This document shows positions 1-10,559 of a stretch of 64,000 nucleotides of DNA, one piece after another. The stretch is from Collybia mongolica (taxonomy: Eukaryota > Basidiomycota > Agaricomycetes > Agaricales > Clitocybaceae), in NCBI GenBank assembly GCA_013420905.1, contig JAAXNY010000004.1, positions 3,906,001-3,970,000 on the forward strand. Reading direction: 5' to 3'. Made by a program: the position numbers and the translations under genes. Position 1 is the stretch's first letter, and the number at the start of each line of letters is the position of its first letter. Below the pieces are notes generated by a model that was not told the origin of the DNA, did no database searches, and saw nothing but the letters and a program-made list of their open reading frames with translations.

Positions 1-1742
1 TGGGCCAGATCACATCTCATGGCGTCACCTTAAACGGATCATCCAAGATGACCTGTGCAGCAAGCTACTCTTGTGGCTTGCAAACACTTGCCTCTTGTCA
101 GGCCATTGGCCTACCAAGTTTAAAGCATCCATTACGATGGTCATACCCAAGCCGGGTAAACCATCGTATGACACTCCCAAGTCGTTTCGCCCAATAGTTC
201 TATTGAACACACTGGGCAAACTTCTAGAGAAAATGTTGTCCACCAGGATGCAGTTTGAAGCTGCTCAACATGGTGTACTTCACCCCAATCAGTTCGGAGG
301 AGTCCGTCAGAACTCCACTGAGGATGCTGGCTGCTTTCTCACACACGTTGTCCGCTCAGGATGGCGTGCCAAACTCAAGACAAGCGTCGTTGCTTTTGAC
401 CTAGCTCAGTTCTTCCCATCCATAAACCACGAGGTCCTCTTACACATCCTCGAGAGACAGGGATTCGCGCCAGAAGTGGTTGCGTTCTTCAGGTCATACC
501 TCGTTGATTGTCATACTAGATACGCATGGGACGACGAAGTGTCCCCGCTCTTCCCATCCAGTGTGGGTCTGGGACAGGGCTCCGCCATGTCCCCCATCCT
601 CTCTGCCCTATGCCTCGCACCCCTCCTCAAGGAATTCGAACGGAGGGTCCGCATAGCTTCACTAATTTCCTATGTGGACGATGGCACCATTATAGTGCAG
701 TTGGACACATTCGAACGGAACCTTGTTAAGCTCAAAGGGGCCTACAAAGTTGTATTTGAGCTCACCCAGGCTATGGGTTTGGTTCTTGAACACAGCAAGT
801 CAGAGGGATTCCACTTCTCTCAAAAACACGGCAATATCAACCCTGACATCGACCTTGGCTATGCCCCATATACTGGGGACACCCCCCTCCGCCCTGGCAC
901 CATTTGGCGCTACCTCGGATTCTTCTTTGACCATCCCCTCACATTCAGAGAGCACGTCAAATGATACACAAACAAAGCCCTCACCTCTGTAAAGGCTATG
1001 CTCTCCCTTGGCAACTTGGTGCGCAGACTTAGGCCCAAGCACAAACGAATGCTATACCAAGCCTGTGTTCTTCCCATTGCTACATATGGGAGCAGGCTTT
1101 GGATGTACGAAGGGGCCCGCATGGCAGGCCCTCTCGATAACCTCCGGAAGATGCAAAGACAAGCGTGCCTTTGGATCACTGGCGCCTTCAAGACATCCCC
1201 AAACGGGGCTGGCGAGACCCTCGCAGGCATACCCCCTATCCACCTCCATGTCAGAAAGCTGGTGGAAAGGAGTCATGTCTGCTCCCATGCGCTCCAGGCC
1301 TCACACGCCTTTCGACGCCTCATCGATGGGAACCACAAATTCTCTGTCAAGACCCTCAATGCCCGAAACCCAAGCCATAGGCTCGGTAAACTAGTATCAC
1401 CCATCGTAGAGGCCTGGTCTAACCTTGGCCTCTCTTCCCTGGATCTGGACCCTGTCCACCCACTCAACCAACCAGGCATGCGCCCCAAGGACCTGTTCCC
1501 TGGTCACATTGTCTACGACATTGTCACCCCCCCACCTAAGGGCAGTGATCACCGCGAGGAATTCATGAAAGACCACACCACATCGCTGAAGAGCGCTGTC
1601 GATGAGGCCTCTCATTCCCCATGGAGCATCTGCATTATCACTGATGCATCCACCCCCCCTCCTCCCATGCAGTCAGTCGTGGTGTACCGTATCTGGCATG
1701 ATGGAGATTTATATGAGGACTGGTTTGCTACCAGCCTATCTA

Positions 1743-1954
1743 CAGTGGCTCAAAAAACTGCCCCAATGTTTGTACATTTTTGAAAGATCAATATGGTATG
1801 AAGTGCTGACATAAGCAGGGGACCTGGGGTAATTATGTAAGATACTATGACATCGTGGCTTTCCAATGGACCCTGGATCATGTGATTTGGATCAATATCC
1901 ATTAAGCTATAAGCCAAACAAAATGGTTACTTATTGGGGCAGTTTTTTGACCCT
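1743..1954 (+). repeat. Left terminal inverted repeat of the Tc1/mariner element
   Basis: This 212-bp repeat differs from the reverse complement of 3139-3350 at only about six positions by eye. Its outer core (TCAAAAAACTGCCCCAAT) recurs in inverted orientation at its inner edge (ATTGGGGCAGTTTTTTGA, about 1933-1950). Each repeat is thus itself bounded by an inverted pair, which probably marks two transposase-binding sites per end. Confidence 0.92.
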
Positions 1955-2103
1955 TATCTTATTTTCCATTATTCTGGCATTTATGATCCAATGCAAGAAC
2001 ATTATGGACTGTGGGAAGAATAAACAATGTCATGTGACTTTATTTGTATCAATTTGACATGTTGGAATTGGTTCAATCATCTTCTTGACCTCTTACCACC
2101 ATC

Positions 2104-3123
2104 ATGAAAGCCATTTCTACTGCTCAGCACAATACTGTTGTTTCTCTCCTCAATGAGGGCTATTCTCAGCGTCAAATCAAGGAGAAAACTGGTCTAGGGA
2201 AGGGTACCATCAGTAGGATCAGCAAAGATGTGGATGGAAACAAAGAAAACAACCTTGGTGGCCGCCCCTCCAAGCTGTCTGTTCGTGACAAACAGTCAAT
2301 TATTCGTCAAATCAAGTCAGGGAAGCTTGATAATGCAGTTCAGGCTACCCAATTCATCAATGGCATCATCCCCAATCCTGTCACACCCCAGACAGTCAGA
2401 AATGCACTCAAGGAAAATCAATTTTATGCTGCTACAAAGAGGAAAGCTCCTCTTCTCAAACGAGCCCATCGCATCCGGCGTCTCCAGTTTGCAAAATATC
2501 ATGAAAGCTGGACTGTGGAGGACTGGAAAAGGGTTCTATGGACAGATGAGACCAAAATCAATAGGATTGGGTCAGATGGAAAGGTTTATGTCTGGAAACA
2601 AAGGGGAGAACCACCATCTGACAGAACAACATCACCTACTGTCAAACATGGAGGAGGAGGAAACCTCATGGTATGGGGTTGTATGGGGTGGAATGGAGTG
2701 GGAAAGCTCATAGAGGTGCAGGGGAACATGGACAAGGTTCAATACTGTGAAATTTTGGAGAGTGGAGTTCAGGAAAGTTTTGAGAAGTTGGAAATGGTGG
2801 ATGGCGAGCACTACTTTCAGCAAGATAACGACCCCAAACACACATCTGGACTGGCCACACAGTGGTTTGAAGACAACAACATTCAAGTCCTTGGCTGGCC
2901 TGCCCAATCCCCTGACATGAATCCAATAGAACACCTTTGGGAACATCTCAAGCGCCGTCTTAAAGAATATCCGACACCACCCAAAGGAGTACATGAGTTG
3001 TGGGATAGATTGGCTGAAGAGTGGGGTGAAATTCCACCAGAGGTATGCCAAAACCTGATAGAAAGTATGCCCAGGCGGATACAAGCAGTTATAAAGGCAA
3101 AAGGTGGTCATACAAAGTATTAG
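2104..3123 (+). CDS. Tc1/mariner transposase (DD34E), intact
   Basis: The product is 339 residues with no frameshift or intron, the usual size for Tc1 transposases. The N-terminal ~110 residues look like the paired-type helix-turn-helix DNA-binding region (SQRQIKEKTGLGKGTISRI, then a basic stretch). The catalytic triad is D148 (LWTDETK), D241 (QQDNDPKHTS) and E276 (DMNPIEHLWEHLKRR), with 34 residues between the last two, so DD34E. It would excise the element at its inverted repeats and insert it at TA. The ATG follows 149 bp of leader after the left repeat. All catalytic residues are present, so activity is possible but unproven. Confidence 0.93.
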   Translation: MKAISTAQHNTVVSLLNEGYSQRQIKEKTGLGKGTISRISKDVDGNKENNLGGRPSKLSVRDKQSIIRQIKSGKLDNAVQATQFINGIIPNPVTPQTVRNALKENQFYAATKRKAPLLKRAHRIRRLQFAKYHESWTVEDWKRVLWTDETKINRIGSDGKVYVWKQRGEPPSDRTTSPTVKHGGGGNLMVWGCMGWNGVGKLIEVQGNMDKVQYCEILESGVQESFEKLEMVDGEHYFQQDNDPKHTSGLATQWFEDNNIQVLGWPAQSPDMNPIEHLWEHLKRRLKEYPTPPKGVHELWDRLAEEWGEIPPEVCQNLIESMPRRIQAVIKAKGGHTKY

Positions 3124-3138
3124 ATAGAAAATTAATAG

Positions 3139-3350
3139 AGGGTCAAAAAACTGCCCCAATGAGTAATCATTTTGTTTGGCCTATAGCTTAATGGGTTTTG
3201 ATCCAAATCACATGATCCAGGGTCCATTGGAAAGCCACGATGTCATAGTATCTTACATAATTACCCCAGGTCCCCTGCTTATGTCAGCACTTCATACCAT
3301 ATTGATCTTTCAAAAATGTACAAATATTGGGGCAGTTTTTTGAGCCACTG
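3139..3350 (-). repeat. Right terminal inverted repeat of the Tc1/mariner element
   Basis: This is the mirror copy of 1743-1954, including the inner core at about 3143-3160 and the outer core ending at 3350. It begins 15 bases after the transposase stop codon. Confidence 0.92.
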
Positions 3351-4473
3351 TACGTCTGATGATGCCGAGCTGCAAGCGATTGTGGAAGGTGCCCAACAGG
3401 CAGCTGACATTGGACTAGAGGACATCCATGATGTCCATATCTTCTCTGACTCCATCAATGCCCTCAGGCATTCCCTCGATGTGTCGCACCACTCAGGTCA
3501 AGCATCAGCCCTCAAAGTGTGCAATGTGCTGCTGCCTTGGCTGCAGCTCCGCACCATCCACAAGATTCACCTCCACCATATTACAAGTGGTGTGGAGATT
3601 GAAGACCACCAACTGGCACACATCAGCACCGTCTCAACTCGTGTTGAGGCAGGTGGAGCGCCGGTTATATCTGCTGACTTTGCACGACGCGAAGCAGTTA
3701 CACACATGCTTGACGGCTGGAAGTCTCTCTTCCAGTCCAAGAAGTACATTGGCTCCAATTTCCTGACGCTCTATGCGAAAAAGGACACCCCGCTCACTCC
3801 GACCCATGTAAACAATGGGCCGTGGATGCGCAAGACTGGTCACAGCCATGCTCTGACTGCCCGCTTGGTGCGACGCATCACCGGACACGCTCCAATTGGG
3901 GCGTTCCAATTGTGATTCTTCAAGGAAGAATCTGTCTCCTGTAGGTGCGGTGCTCCCTTGGAAACTGTACAACACGTCCTATTCGACTGTCCATGACACG
4001 GACAGGAAGACAAGCCCAGCCGCCAGCTGTGCTATGCGTGGCTGGTTGAATTCCTCTCGGAGAACGAAAGCGTTTTTATGCGTTCAATGTTCCCTAGTCC
4101 TAAACAGGCTAGGGGCGGTACTCAGTGTTCTAAGTGACGGCTATAGGGTGCTCCCTGCCCAAACATGCAAACCTGGATAATTGGTGGACTTGAAGCCACC
4201 ACCTGCTGCGGAGCGCCGCAGCAGGGGGCCCACCCCCTGGCATAGATTGGCCCTTCCGGCCTGTGTACAACGAGCTCTGGCTCCATTCACTAGTCTGACC
4301 CCGGTCGGGCAAGCACCCTAGCCCTGCAGCGCTTTGTCTCCTGCCCCCTCTCCCCCCTTTCCCAATTACTACTTGTAGTGACCAGCACATGTATTATGTA
4401 CAGTTGGTATATAAAATGTTGAACAAAAAAAAAAAAAAAAAAAAAAATCAGTTCTGCATATCCATTTGATAAC

Positions 4474-6172
4474 TAGGGTTCAGAAAGAAACTCTGAGGTT
4501 AGTAACTAACAGGTTACTAATATGGCAGCTTTGGAGGGGGTTATTCACAGATGTTAATAACATGAATGTTAGTAACATGTTAAAATCTGTTAGAAATGTT
4601 ATTAACACTGTTAATAATTGTTGAAATTGTTAAAAATTGTTGAAATTGTTAAAAAATCCCTCCCCCCAACCAATCCCAGTCAGGCCCTTCCCCTTATCTT
4701 CCTGCACTATATCTGGCCCTTTTACTTTCTTCTGAGTGATATTAGCCTCTCCTGAACTCTCTGAGAACATATTAACAAAATTTGGAGATGTAAGATCAGT
4801 CAAATAAGGTTTTTAGAGCTTGTAAGGCTATGCATGAGGCAGAAACCCATGATGATGATGTTAGGTCATAGTATTAGAGCAGTATGAGAAAAATTGTGAT
4901 TTCCATAATTTTCCAATAATCTTTCAGAGGCTAGGTGAAAAATTTGGATCAAAATCACCCAAAGAGGCCCAAAACTGTTCAGATAAACTGAGCAAAAAGT
5001 GGGATTATGCCATTACCATGCAGTCCTGAGGTAGCAGTGTGTGGGGAAATGGTTAGTGATTCCAACGCTTCTTGATCTTTTACCACCACCATCTGACCGT
5101 GGGAATTCATCCCTCCTGCACTAGGTTGTCCCTAAACTACCTAACACCTCATCCCTAATCAAGATCGCCTTTCATCAGACCACTCTTTTGGCCTGGGCCA
5201 CTATCCTTTTACACCATATCCATATTTTTAACTTATCAGAGCTGATCCTGACTATCTGCAGGGTCATCTCATCTTGCCTGTACTGGGGGCTTCACTAATC
5301 CGTTCACATCCACCTTATCAACTACCAGGCCACACGAGGACACCACAACTCTTGTACTCTGCTTCACACAGATCCTTAGGGAGTGTCACTGCCAACATTT
5401 TTGATGATTTTTTCGTACTTGCTTAACCACTACACCCAAATACAAAAGGAGGAAGGGGTCTGGCCCCCGATCAGCTACTGTCCCTGCACAGAGCACACCT
5501 CTTGGGGAGAATGCCAGGTTATTGTCCAATGGTGGGATTTGGCAGCCTCATTTTTGAGGGGAGTCATCGCTTTGGGAGAGTGGTGTGGAACAGGGGGGCA
5601 AGTAATAGGGGGACTCAGGAGAGGGGGAGCAGGTTTGAGGTATGGGTTGTTCATTTAGATTGGACATTTATCTTTGACACTGGGGGGGAGTAATGGGTTT
5701 CCAGGGGGGGAGTGGAACAGGGTACCAACGTGAAGGGAGGGGACCATGCCCCGACAAGCGAAGGCAAACCTTTAAGGCATTGGGAGGTTCAGACATGGTA
5801 CAGTACAAACCGTTGGACTGCAGGTATCCTCAGTCTAGACCCGTAATATGACCTGGAGAGCAACTTAGAGTACAGCTCCACCCTGATGGCCCATTACAGA
5901 TTACTTAGTGGTAATAGGTGTTTATGCCCGCATGTAGCTGGGTCAAACCCACATGCGCTTAATATTATTATATGAACCAAAAAAAAAAAAAAAATGGTTA
6001 GTGATTCGTCATCAATAGGAGTTAATATATTCCAACGATCTGTGAGACTGCTTTTTTAATTTGGTTATTAACAATATTTAACATACCCTTTTGAGCGAGT
6101 TAATAACTAATATGTTACTAACCTGTTAGAAACTACGATGTTAATAAATAGGGGGTTTCTTCCGGAACCCTA
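4474..6172. mobile_element. Non-autonomous hAT-like DNA transposon, split by a retroelement
   Basis: The left end TAGGGTTCAGAAAGAAAC matches the reverse complement of the right end (TAGGGTTCCGGAAGAAAC). An 8-bp duplication TTGATAAC sits directly outside both ends (4466-4473 and 6173-6180). Eight-base target duplications and short imperfect inverted repeats are typical of hAT elements. Without the inner insertion it would be about 755 bp, with no transposase and many GTTAATAAC-type AT-rich repeats, so it is a MITE-like passenger. It landed 26 bp past the poly-A tail of the LINE. Confidence 0.8.
5063..5994 (+). mobile_element. Poly-A-tailed retroelement (SINE or 5'-truncated LINE)
   Basis: This ~930-bp insertion ends in a run of about 16 A (5979-5994). 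It is flanked by a direct repeat of about 16 bp, AAATGGTTAGTGATTC, at 5047-5062 and 5992-6007. Tail plus long variable duplication is the mark of target-primed reverse transcription. No reverse transcriptase is encoded and I see no clear Pol III promoter boxes, so it is either the 3' end of a LINE or an unusual SINE. It lies inside the hAT-like element and is younger than it. Confidence 0.8.
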
Positions 6173-6180
6173 TTGATAAC

Positions 6181-7039
6181 ATACTATTATTTCCGCCTCA
6201 GCTCTTCCCCCCAGTATCCAGGTTGTGGATCTGTAAGTCTTTCGACCGCATGGTTATGATTGGCAGTAACTAGGACTGGAAGCAGACAGGCTGACTTACA
6301 ATTGCTTATCTACGGCATTTGCATCAGCATCCATTCTCTGCTTGAGTTGTTGTTCCACAGATAATACAGCAACTGCAAACCTCATAAACTTCTATTTCCC
6401 GGCTGCATGTACTTTGCAGCATCCGCCATGACCATCACGAAGCTCTGCGCATACTCAATCCTGGTGGCCCCGAATGTGCGCTTCCGAACATTGCATAGAC
6501 GTACGACGTATTCCTCACCTTCAGACCACATGCCATACAGGAATTCCCAGTTTCATCATCAGTGGCACATCTAGCAATGATGTATACCCCAATATTTTCA
6601 TTTTTTATCACTACTGTCGGGTTGGTCGGTGGGATTACGGTCGTACTTTTATATTAGATCAACAGTCCGGACGGATGACATTACTTCGTAGTAGATCTGA
6701 GGCGCAACGTTATCACTCGTGTCACTGAAGGGCATCAAGAGCGGGAATGGATCTCTTAGCCTGAGTTAGGGTCTTAATCTGTTAACCTACAAAGTCGCTG
6801 TCTAGACTTTCTGACGAGCCTTCGCCTCGAGTAGGTCGAATTGTTTCCGGTGAAGGGCTTTGAGGTCAATAGAGCCGATCGGGCCATACACGAATAATGT
6901 CCGCAAGACGCAGTCAAGGCTCATGTGCTCAGCTGCCTCGAACTAGCGCCAGACAAGTATGTCCCGATGGACGGGCTGAAGGGAAGTACGATAATAGTTA
7001 TACAAGAAAATAAATTATCACGATACCAACTGTGGACGT
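6181..7039. other. Gene-poor stretch
   Basis: No supportable gene. Short open stretches exist on both strands near 6300-6730, including a minus-strand run with protein-like composition near 6400-6480, but none has a closing splice structure or a family match I recognise. Confidence 0.5.
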
Positions 7040-8037
7040 CTATCGTCCTCCCTTGATCAGACGTGCACCCGTAATCTCATCTCTACTTGGATCATATTCT
7101 AAATCCATCGGATCCGCGTCGACTTTGGATGGCGAGGATCCCTTGACGGGGGTATCACCACATCCACAGTCATATTCATCGTCGAGATGTGCGCAATCAA
7201 ATTCGGACTTCTTCAGCCGCTTGTTCACTTCGTTGTGAACGGAGCAAAGCCTACAGGGGATGATGTTGAGTTGAAGTATGATTGTTAGTTTTAATCAGGT
7301 TCGACAAACCAGAGAGCAGCCGAACGACGAGATGATGTCTGCAAGGATCGGCTAACATGACATTTGGGGCGCAAAGATAGAATCAAAAACTCACCTGTGG
7401 CGGAAACTCCTTTAACAGGGTCTGGAACTCCTCAGCACATTCACCACAAGGGTAAAGTCGTGATGTGAGGTGGAAGTAGGAACTCAGTGCAGTGCGTTCG
7501 TCAGGCGTTGGATTCTAGGTAGGTATGTTTTATCTGCTAGGTTGTACGGAGGTTTGGGAAGCATACATACCTCAGGGAACCGGAGTGTCATCGTATGCCT
7601 GAAGAATGTGGAAATGAGCGTACAAGAATAGACGACCGAGCCAGTCTTCGCACATCAGTTTCCACGTTGCACGACCAAGAGCAGCTCTACCAGCCTTGTA
7701 AGATTCACTAGATATCTTAGGGAACAGATAAGAGACCGACTTTGCTGTTTCATTCCCCAACTTCGACATGATCACGCCTCCCTTTACACCTCCGATTGGC
7801 GGCGTATTCACGAGTTTCGTGCCTGGGTGCTGTGTAGATTTTTCTTGTGGACTCCCGTTAAGGAGGTGACCCGACCATGGTTCCATATATGCTCTTGAAG
7901 GCGGATGAACGAGAACAAGCATCGCCAGGACAAACTGAAATGGCCAGAAATATTAGCGGAGTACTGATGGAGGGTTACGGGTATCGAACCAGAAGAGTTA
8001 TAACGGCAAAGAAGGATTTCGCAAAACGGGATATCAT
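7040..8037 (-). CDS. ERV2-like FAD-linked sulfhydryl oxidase of the ER
   Basis: Seven exons (8037-7990, 7934-7741, 7686-7654, 7598-7571, 7514-7395, 7338-7310, 7250-7040) give 220 residues. Erv/ALR oxidases make disulfides de novo, passing electrons from a dithiol through FAD to oxygen. Seen here: an N-terminal hydrophobic anchor (about residues 9-24, FFAVITLLFVLAMLVL), the FAD-site start LGRATWKL, the active CxxC (YPCGEC, C124/C127), the FAD-binding HNEVN motif (H156) and a C-terminal cysteine cluster (CGCG) that may act as shuttle. The anchor argues for ER Erv2 rather than mitochondrial Erv1. Three exons of 28-33 bases make this gene easy to mis-annotate. The sixth intron uses a weak GTTTGT donor. 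Confidence 0.9.
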
Positions 8038-8637
8038 TTTTGGGTATCGTTAGCTGCAGCTCAGCCTCCCAAAAGCCCTGATAGTAACAGTCGTGTACTT
8101 AAGAAGGTGACCAAGTGGTGAGTTGACAAGAGTTTGTGCCAGTCACGTGGACCTCCATATGCCTCCGCTCCGTCGCCGAAATCCGAACTCCCCGAGCTCT
8201 CACCATGATGCAACATATACGGTTTTGAACTGATCTTTCATTGTTTTTATGTTCTTAACAGTTATCTTTGGTAGGTGTGCTATCTTATTCTCATAACTGC
8301 ATCTCGTCTGAAGTACTATGGGTGTAATATTCACTCTAACTGCGGGTCTTCTCAACAGCCTCTCACTATTATCTACACCCTCCAAAATCGGACTGAATAC
8401 GATGCACTGCTCGCGTTTTGGTCCTCTGTGAGAGCATGAATGTGTCTCTAGGCCCAAGCTCGCGGAGATACGTACCTAGTATCATGACGGGGGTGCCAAG
8501 GACACAAGTGCCAAGGCAAGCCCGTTCGGTCCTGGCACCGCCTCCCCGCAGCCCCCCCCTCTCGATAGCTGGCATTAAGTATTGACTAGAGACCTTCAAG
8601 CATTTGGATCGATTGTACTGCGCACCGTTTATTCACA
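8038..8637. other. Intergenic, divergent promoters
   Basis: Lies between the minus-strand ERV2-like gene and the plus-strand membrane protein gene, so it should hold both promoters. I see no recognisable motif or gene in it. Confidence 0.5.
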
Positions 8638-9222
8638 ATGATCTTGGACACAGAAACCGTGTCTATGCTAACGCTGGTTCCCCCACGACAAATCCCTCGC
8701 AACTTGATCCGACTCAACTACCTCTCACTCGCACTCTCGACATTTATCTTTGTCCTTGCTCTAATCAACATCGTGCGCAATCCCCCGCTGTCTCTGCCGA
8801 ATGTGGTCGCATTCGCACTCACAATTCCCTACAATGCCACAACCATTGTTGTGGCGCGCCGACACGTACGCCAACCAACCGTTACGCCCCCACTTTCCCC
8901 TACGACCTGGAAGGGCCTGATTTTCGCCTGCTTACTGGTAGGCCTATGGATATACGGACTAGTCGTAGATATACTGCATCTATCAAAGTCACTCGGAACG
9001 CCGATGTGTACAGTCCCCATAGACGACGACGAGAACAACGAATTCTCTCCCGCCCCCTGCGGGCGACGGGCAAAATCAATGACGATGCCCTTTTTTATTG
9101 TTTTGACTGCTGCTGGAGCGATACAAGTACTTCTCATGTCCGCCATTGTCGTTATATGCGCACGAGAAAAGAGGGCGGTGATCCTAGCATCGCGCGTTCG
9201 ACAACCAAGACCCAAGGCGTAA
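8638..9222 (+). CDS. Four-span membrane protein, unknown function
   Basis: An uninterrupted 194-residue frame. Four hydrophobic segments are visible at about residues 28-45, 54-70, 92-112 and 148-172, with a short basic tail ending in RVRQPRPKA. The spacing and size resemble the four-helix MARVEL-like membrane proteins common in basidiomycetes, but I see no diagnostic motif, so the family is only a guess. An acidic loop with two cysteines (MCTVPIDDDENNEFSPAPC) lies between the third and fourth spans. The ATG follows a short leader and the gene needs no intron. Confidence 0.7.
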   Translation: MILDTETVSMLTLVPPRQIPRNLIRLNYLSLALSTFIFVLALINIVRNPPLSLPNVVAFALTIPYNATTIVVARRHVRQPTVTPPLSPTTWKGLIFACLLVGLWIYGLVVDILHLSKSLGTPMCTVPIDDDENNEFSPAPCGRRAKSMTMPFFIVLTAAGAIQVLLMSAIVVICAREKRAVILASRVRQPRPKA

Positions 9223-10559
9223 TGCACAGAGGTATATATCTCTCTGGCGCACTTTATAAATAAATCCACAAAATCTGATAGCTCCCCTAAATTTAGACCA
9301 TATTTATCTTATCTTACGGCCACGTCGTCATAATTCTAAAGAACCAAATCCGATCCGCATGTTGACGCCCCATCCTCCTTCGGGTTAGGCTTTCCCCAAC
9401 AAACACACAATTCAGACGCCTCCCTCGTCACAATGGCATCCCACAAGCCCATTCTCTTCGGAAGTGTGTGGGGAGGAGATGCCCAAAAACGAGCATCACC
9501 TGGCTCGACGAGTACGTACCAAAGGAGACGCTCGAGTTCATTGGAGCGACATTCCTCCTGCCTGAATGTCTTTTGACCCACCCATTTGTACTTTTCTGGC
9601 TGTCCATGTATATCTGGACACTCGAATTACACGCCCATCTGTCGTCAAACAGCAAATTACTCGATCGCTGTGGGAAAGTTTCCCTTTACCGTCAACTTTT
9701 TCTGTAGCGATGACGTTAGGGTAACCCCCCCAGCCTTGAGGCGTTCTGCATGGGGAAGCTAGTCGACAACATTCAAACTCGGTTCAGGGTGTGCACATGT
9801 TCACAGGAGACGGCATCAGAGACATCGTGAGTAGAAAGAAGGCGGTGTTTCAGAGGTCCCCCCCTCCCAAGAATATATTGACTGCACTTGAAATACCGTC
9901 GTGTCTGACCGCAAGGTTGTGATAAGGATATGGGCCCACCATGACTACGGAAATTTTCGTTGACCGGACGTTCCATGGTTATCGGGATTGAATGTGTCCA
10001 CGATATAGTTACGGTCATGTTCGGAGTCCCGACATATTGAATGTCAGCATTCACCACATCAACATGACAATTCAGACAAGTCAACTTCTATCCGGCCTCT
10101 GACATTTCAAATTTTTCAACCTGACACTGCAATGTCCGAAAGGCAATGTCTTCGTACAATAATTTTAATTTTTCCTAGGCCTGGTATTCTACCACTCCCA
10201 CTATACTACTACTGCCCTACGAGAAAAAGGGGCCATACATGAGAGTAAAAAGAAGAAAGAAAAAAAAGAAAAAATATATGATGTGAAAGATGATACTCTA
10301 TGTATTGAGCAGGCAGACCAGATCAACGCGAGACGGAGATATCAATGTACGTTCTTGAAGGGCATCGGATTTGTTTCCCACAAACAAAGTATGGACGGCA
10401 TGGAAGGCGGGGAGAGGAAAGAACGACAAGGGAAGTTAAGGTTTAAGAAGGAGCGGACGTCATCTCGAAGTATATCGACCCTGAGACCAGAGAGAACAGA
10501 AAAAAGGGGCGTAGGGAATGGGAGTTTTGTATACCACAAGAAATTCATTCCGGTGGCCC
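9223..10559. other. Gene-poor stretch
   Basis: It lies downstream of both flanking genes and should hold their terminators. A short open stretch with an ATG at 9433 looks protein-like at first, but I could not extend it. A purine-rich run lies at about 10245-10275. Confidence 0.5.

Larger units (their letters stand above)
1743..3350 (+). mobile_element. Tc1/mariner transposon with long terminal inverted repeats
   Basis: This 1,608-bp element starts with CAGTGGCTCAAAAAACTG and ends with the reverse complement. It is flanked by TA at 1741-1742 and 3351-3352, the target duplication of the Tc1/mariner superfamily. The inverted repeats are 212 bp and nearly identical, and the transposase frame is complete with a DD34E triad. 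It interrupts the RNase H region of the LINE, so it arrived later. Nothing in the sequence shows it to be inactive, and near-identical ends suggest a recent insertion. Confidence 0.95.
2..4137 (+). pseudogene. LINE ORF2: reverse transcriptase-RNase H, disrupted
   Basis: One frame runs through 2-1740 and resumes after the transposon at 3353-4137. The RT part shows the first catalytic aspartate in VAFDLAQFFPSI and the SYVDDG motif. The RNase H part shows ITDAS before the insertion and AELQAI and IFSDS after it, so the insertion separates the catalytic residues. A Cys/His tail (CRCGAPLETVQHVLFDC) follows. In-frame TGA stops interrupt at 962-964, 3913-3915 and about 3973; each stands where a CGA arginine codon would fit. 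The final stop is at 4135-4137. The ORF1 part and the endonuclease are not in the window. The copy cannot be functional. Confidence 0.88.
2..4447 (+). mobile_element. Non-LTR (LINE-type) retrotransposon, 5' end outside window
   Basis: The element is open from the first bases of the window, so its 5' end lies upstream. It encodes reverse transcriptase, then RNase H, then a cysteine-rich tail, followed by a 3' UTR and a run of 23 A (4425-4447), the usual end of a target-primed retrotransposon. It is split at 1743-3350 by a Tc1/mariner element and carries three in-frame stops, so it is dead. No target duplication can be tested because the 5' junction is missing. The RT-then-RNase H order resembles Tad/I-like fungal LINEs; that clade assignment is inference. 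Confidence 0.9.

Noticed and set aside
2632..3159. 175-codon open frame antisense to the transposase
   Set aside because: Lies wholly inside the transposase and right repeat, has no family resemblance, and is explained by codon composition of the opposite strand.
8604..9263. 219-codon plus-strand frame overlapping the membrane protein
   Set aside because: Same span in another frame. The 194-residue frame has four clear membrane spans, while this one is arginine/threonine-rich with no motif.
9433..9580. Protein-like start (MASHKPILFGSVWGG)
   Set aside because: Could not be extended by any splice into a plausible protein; probably chance or a relic.
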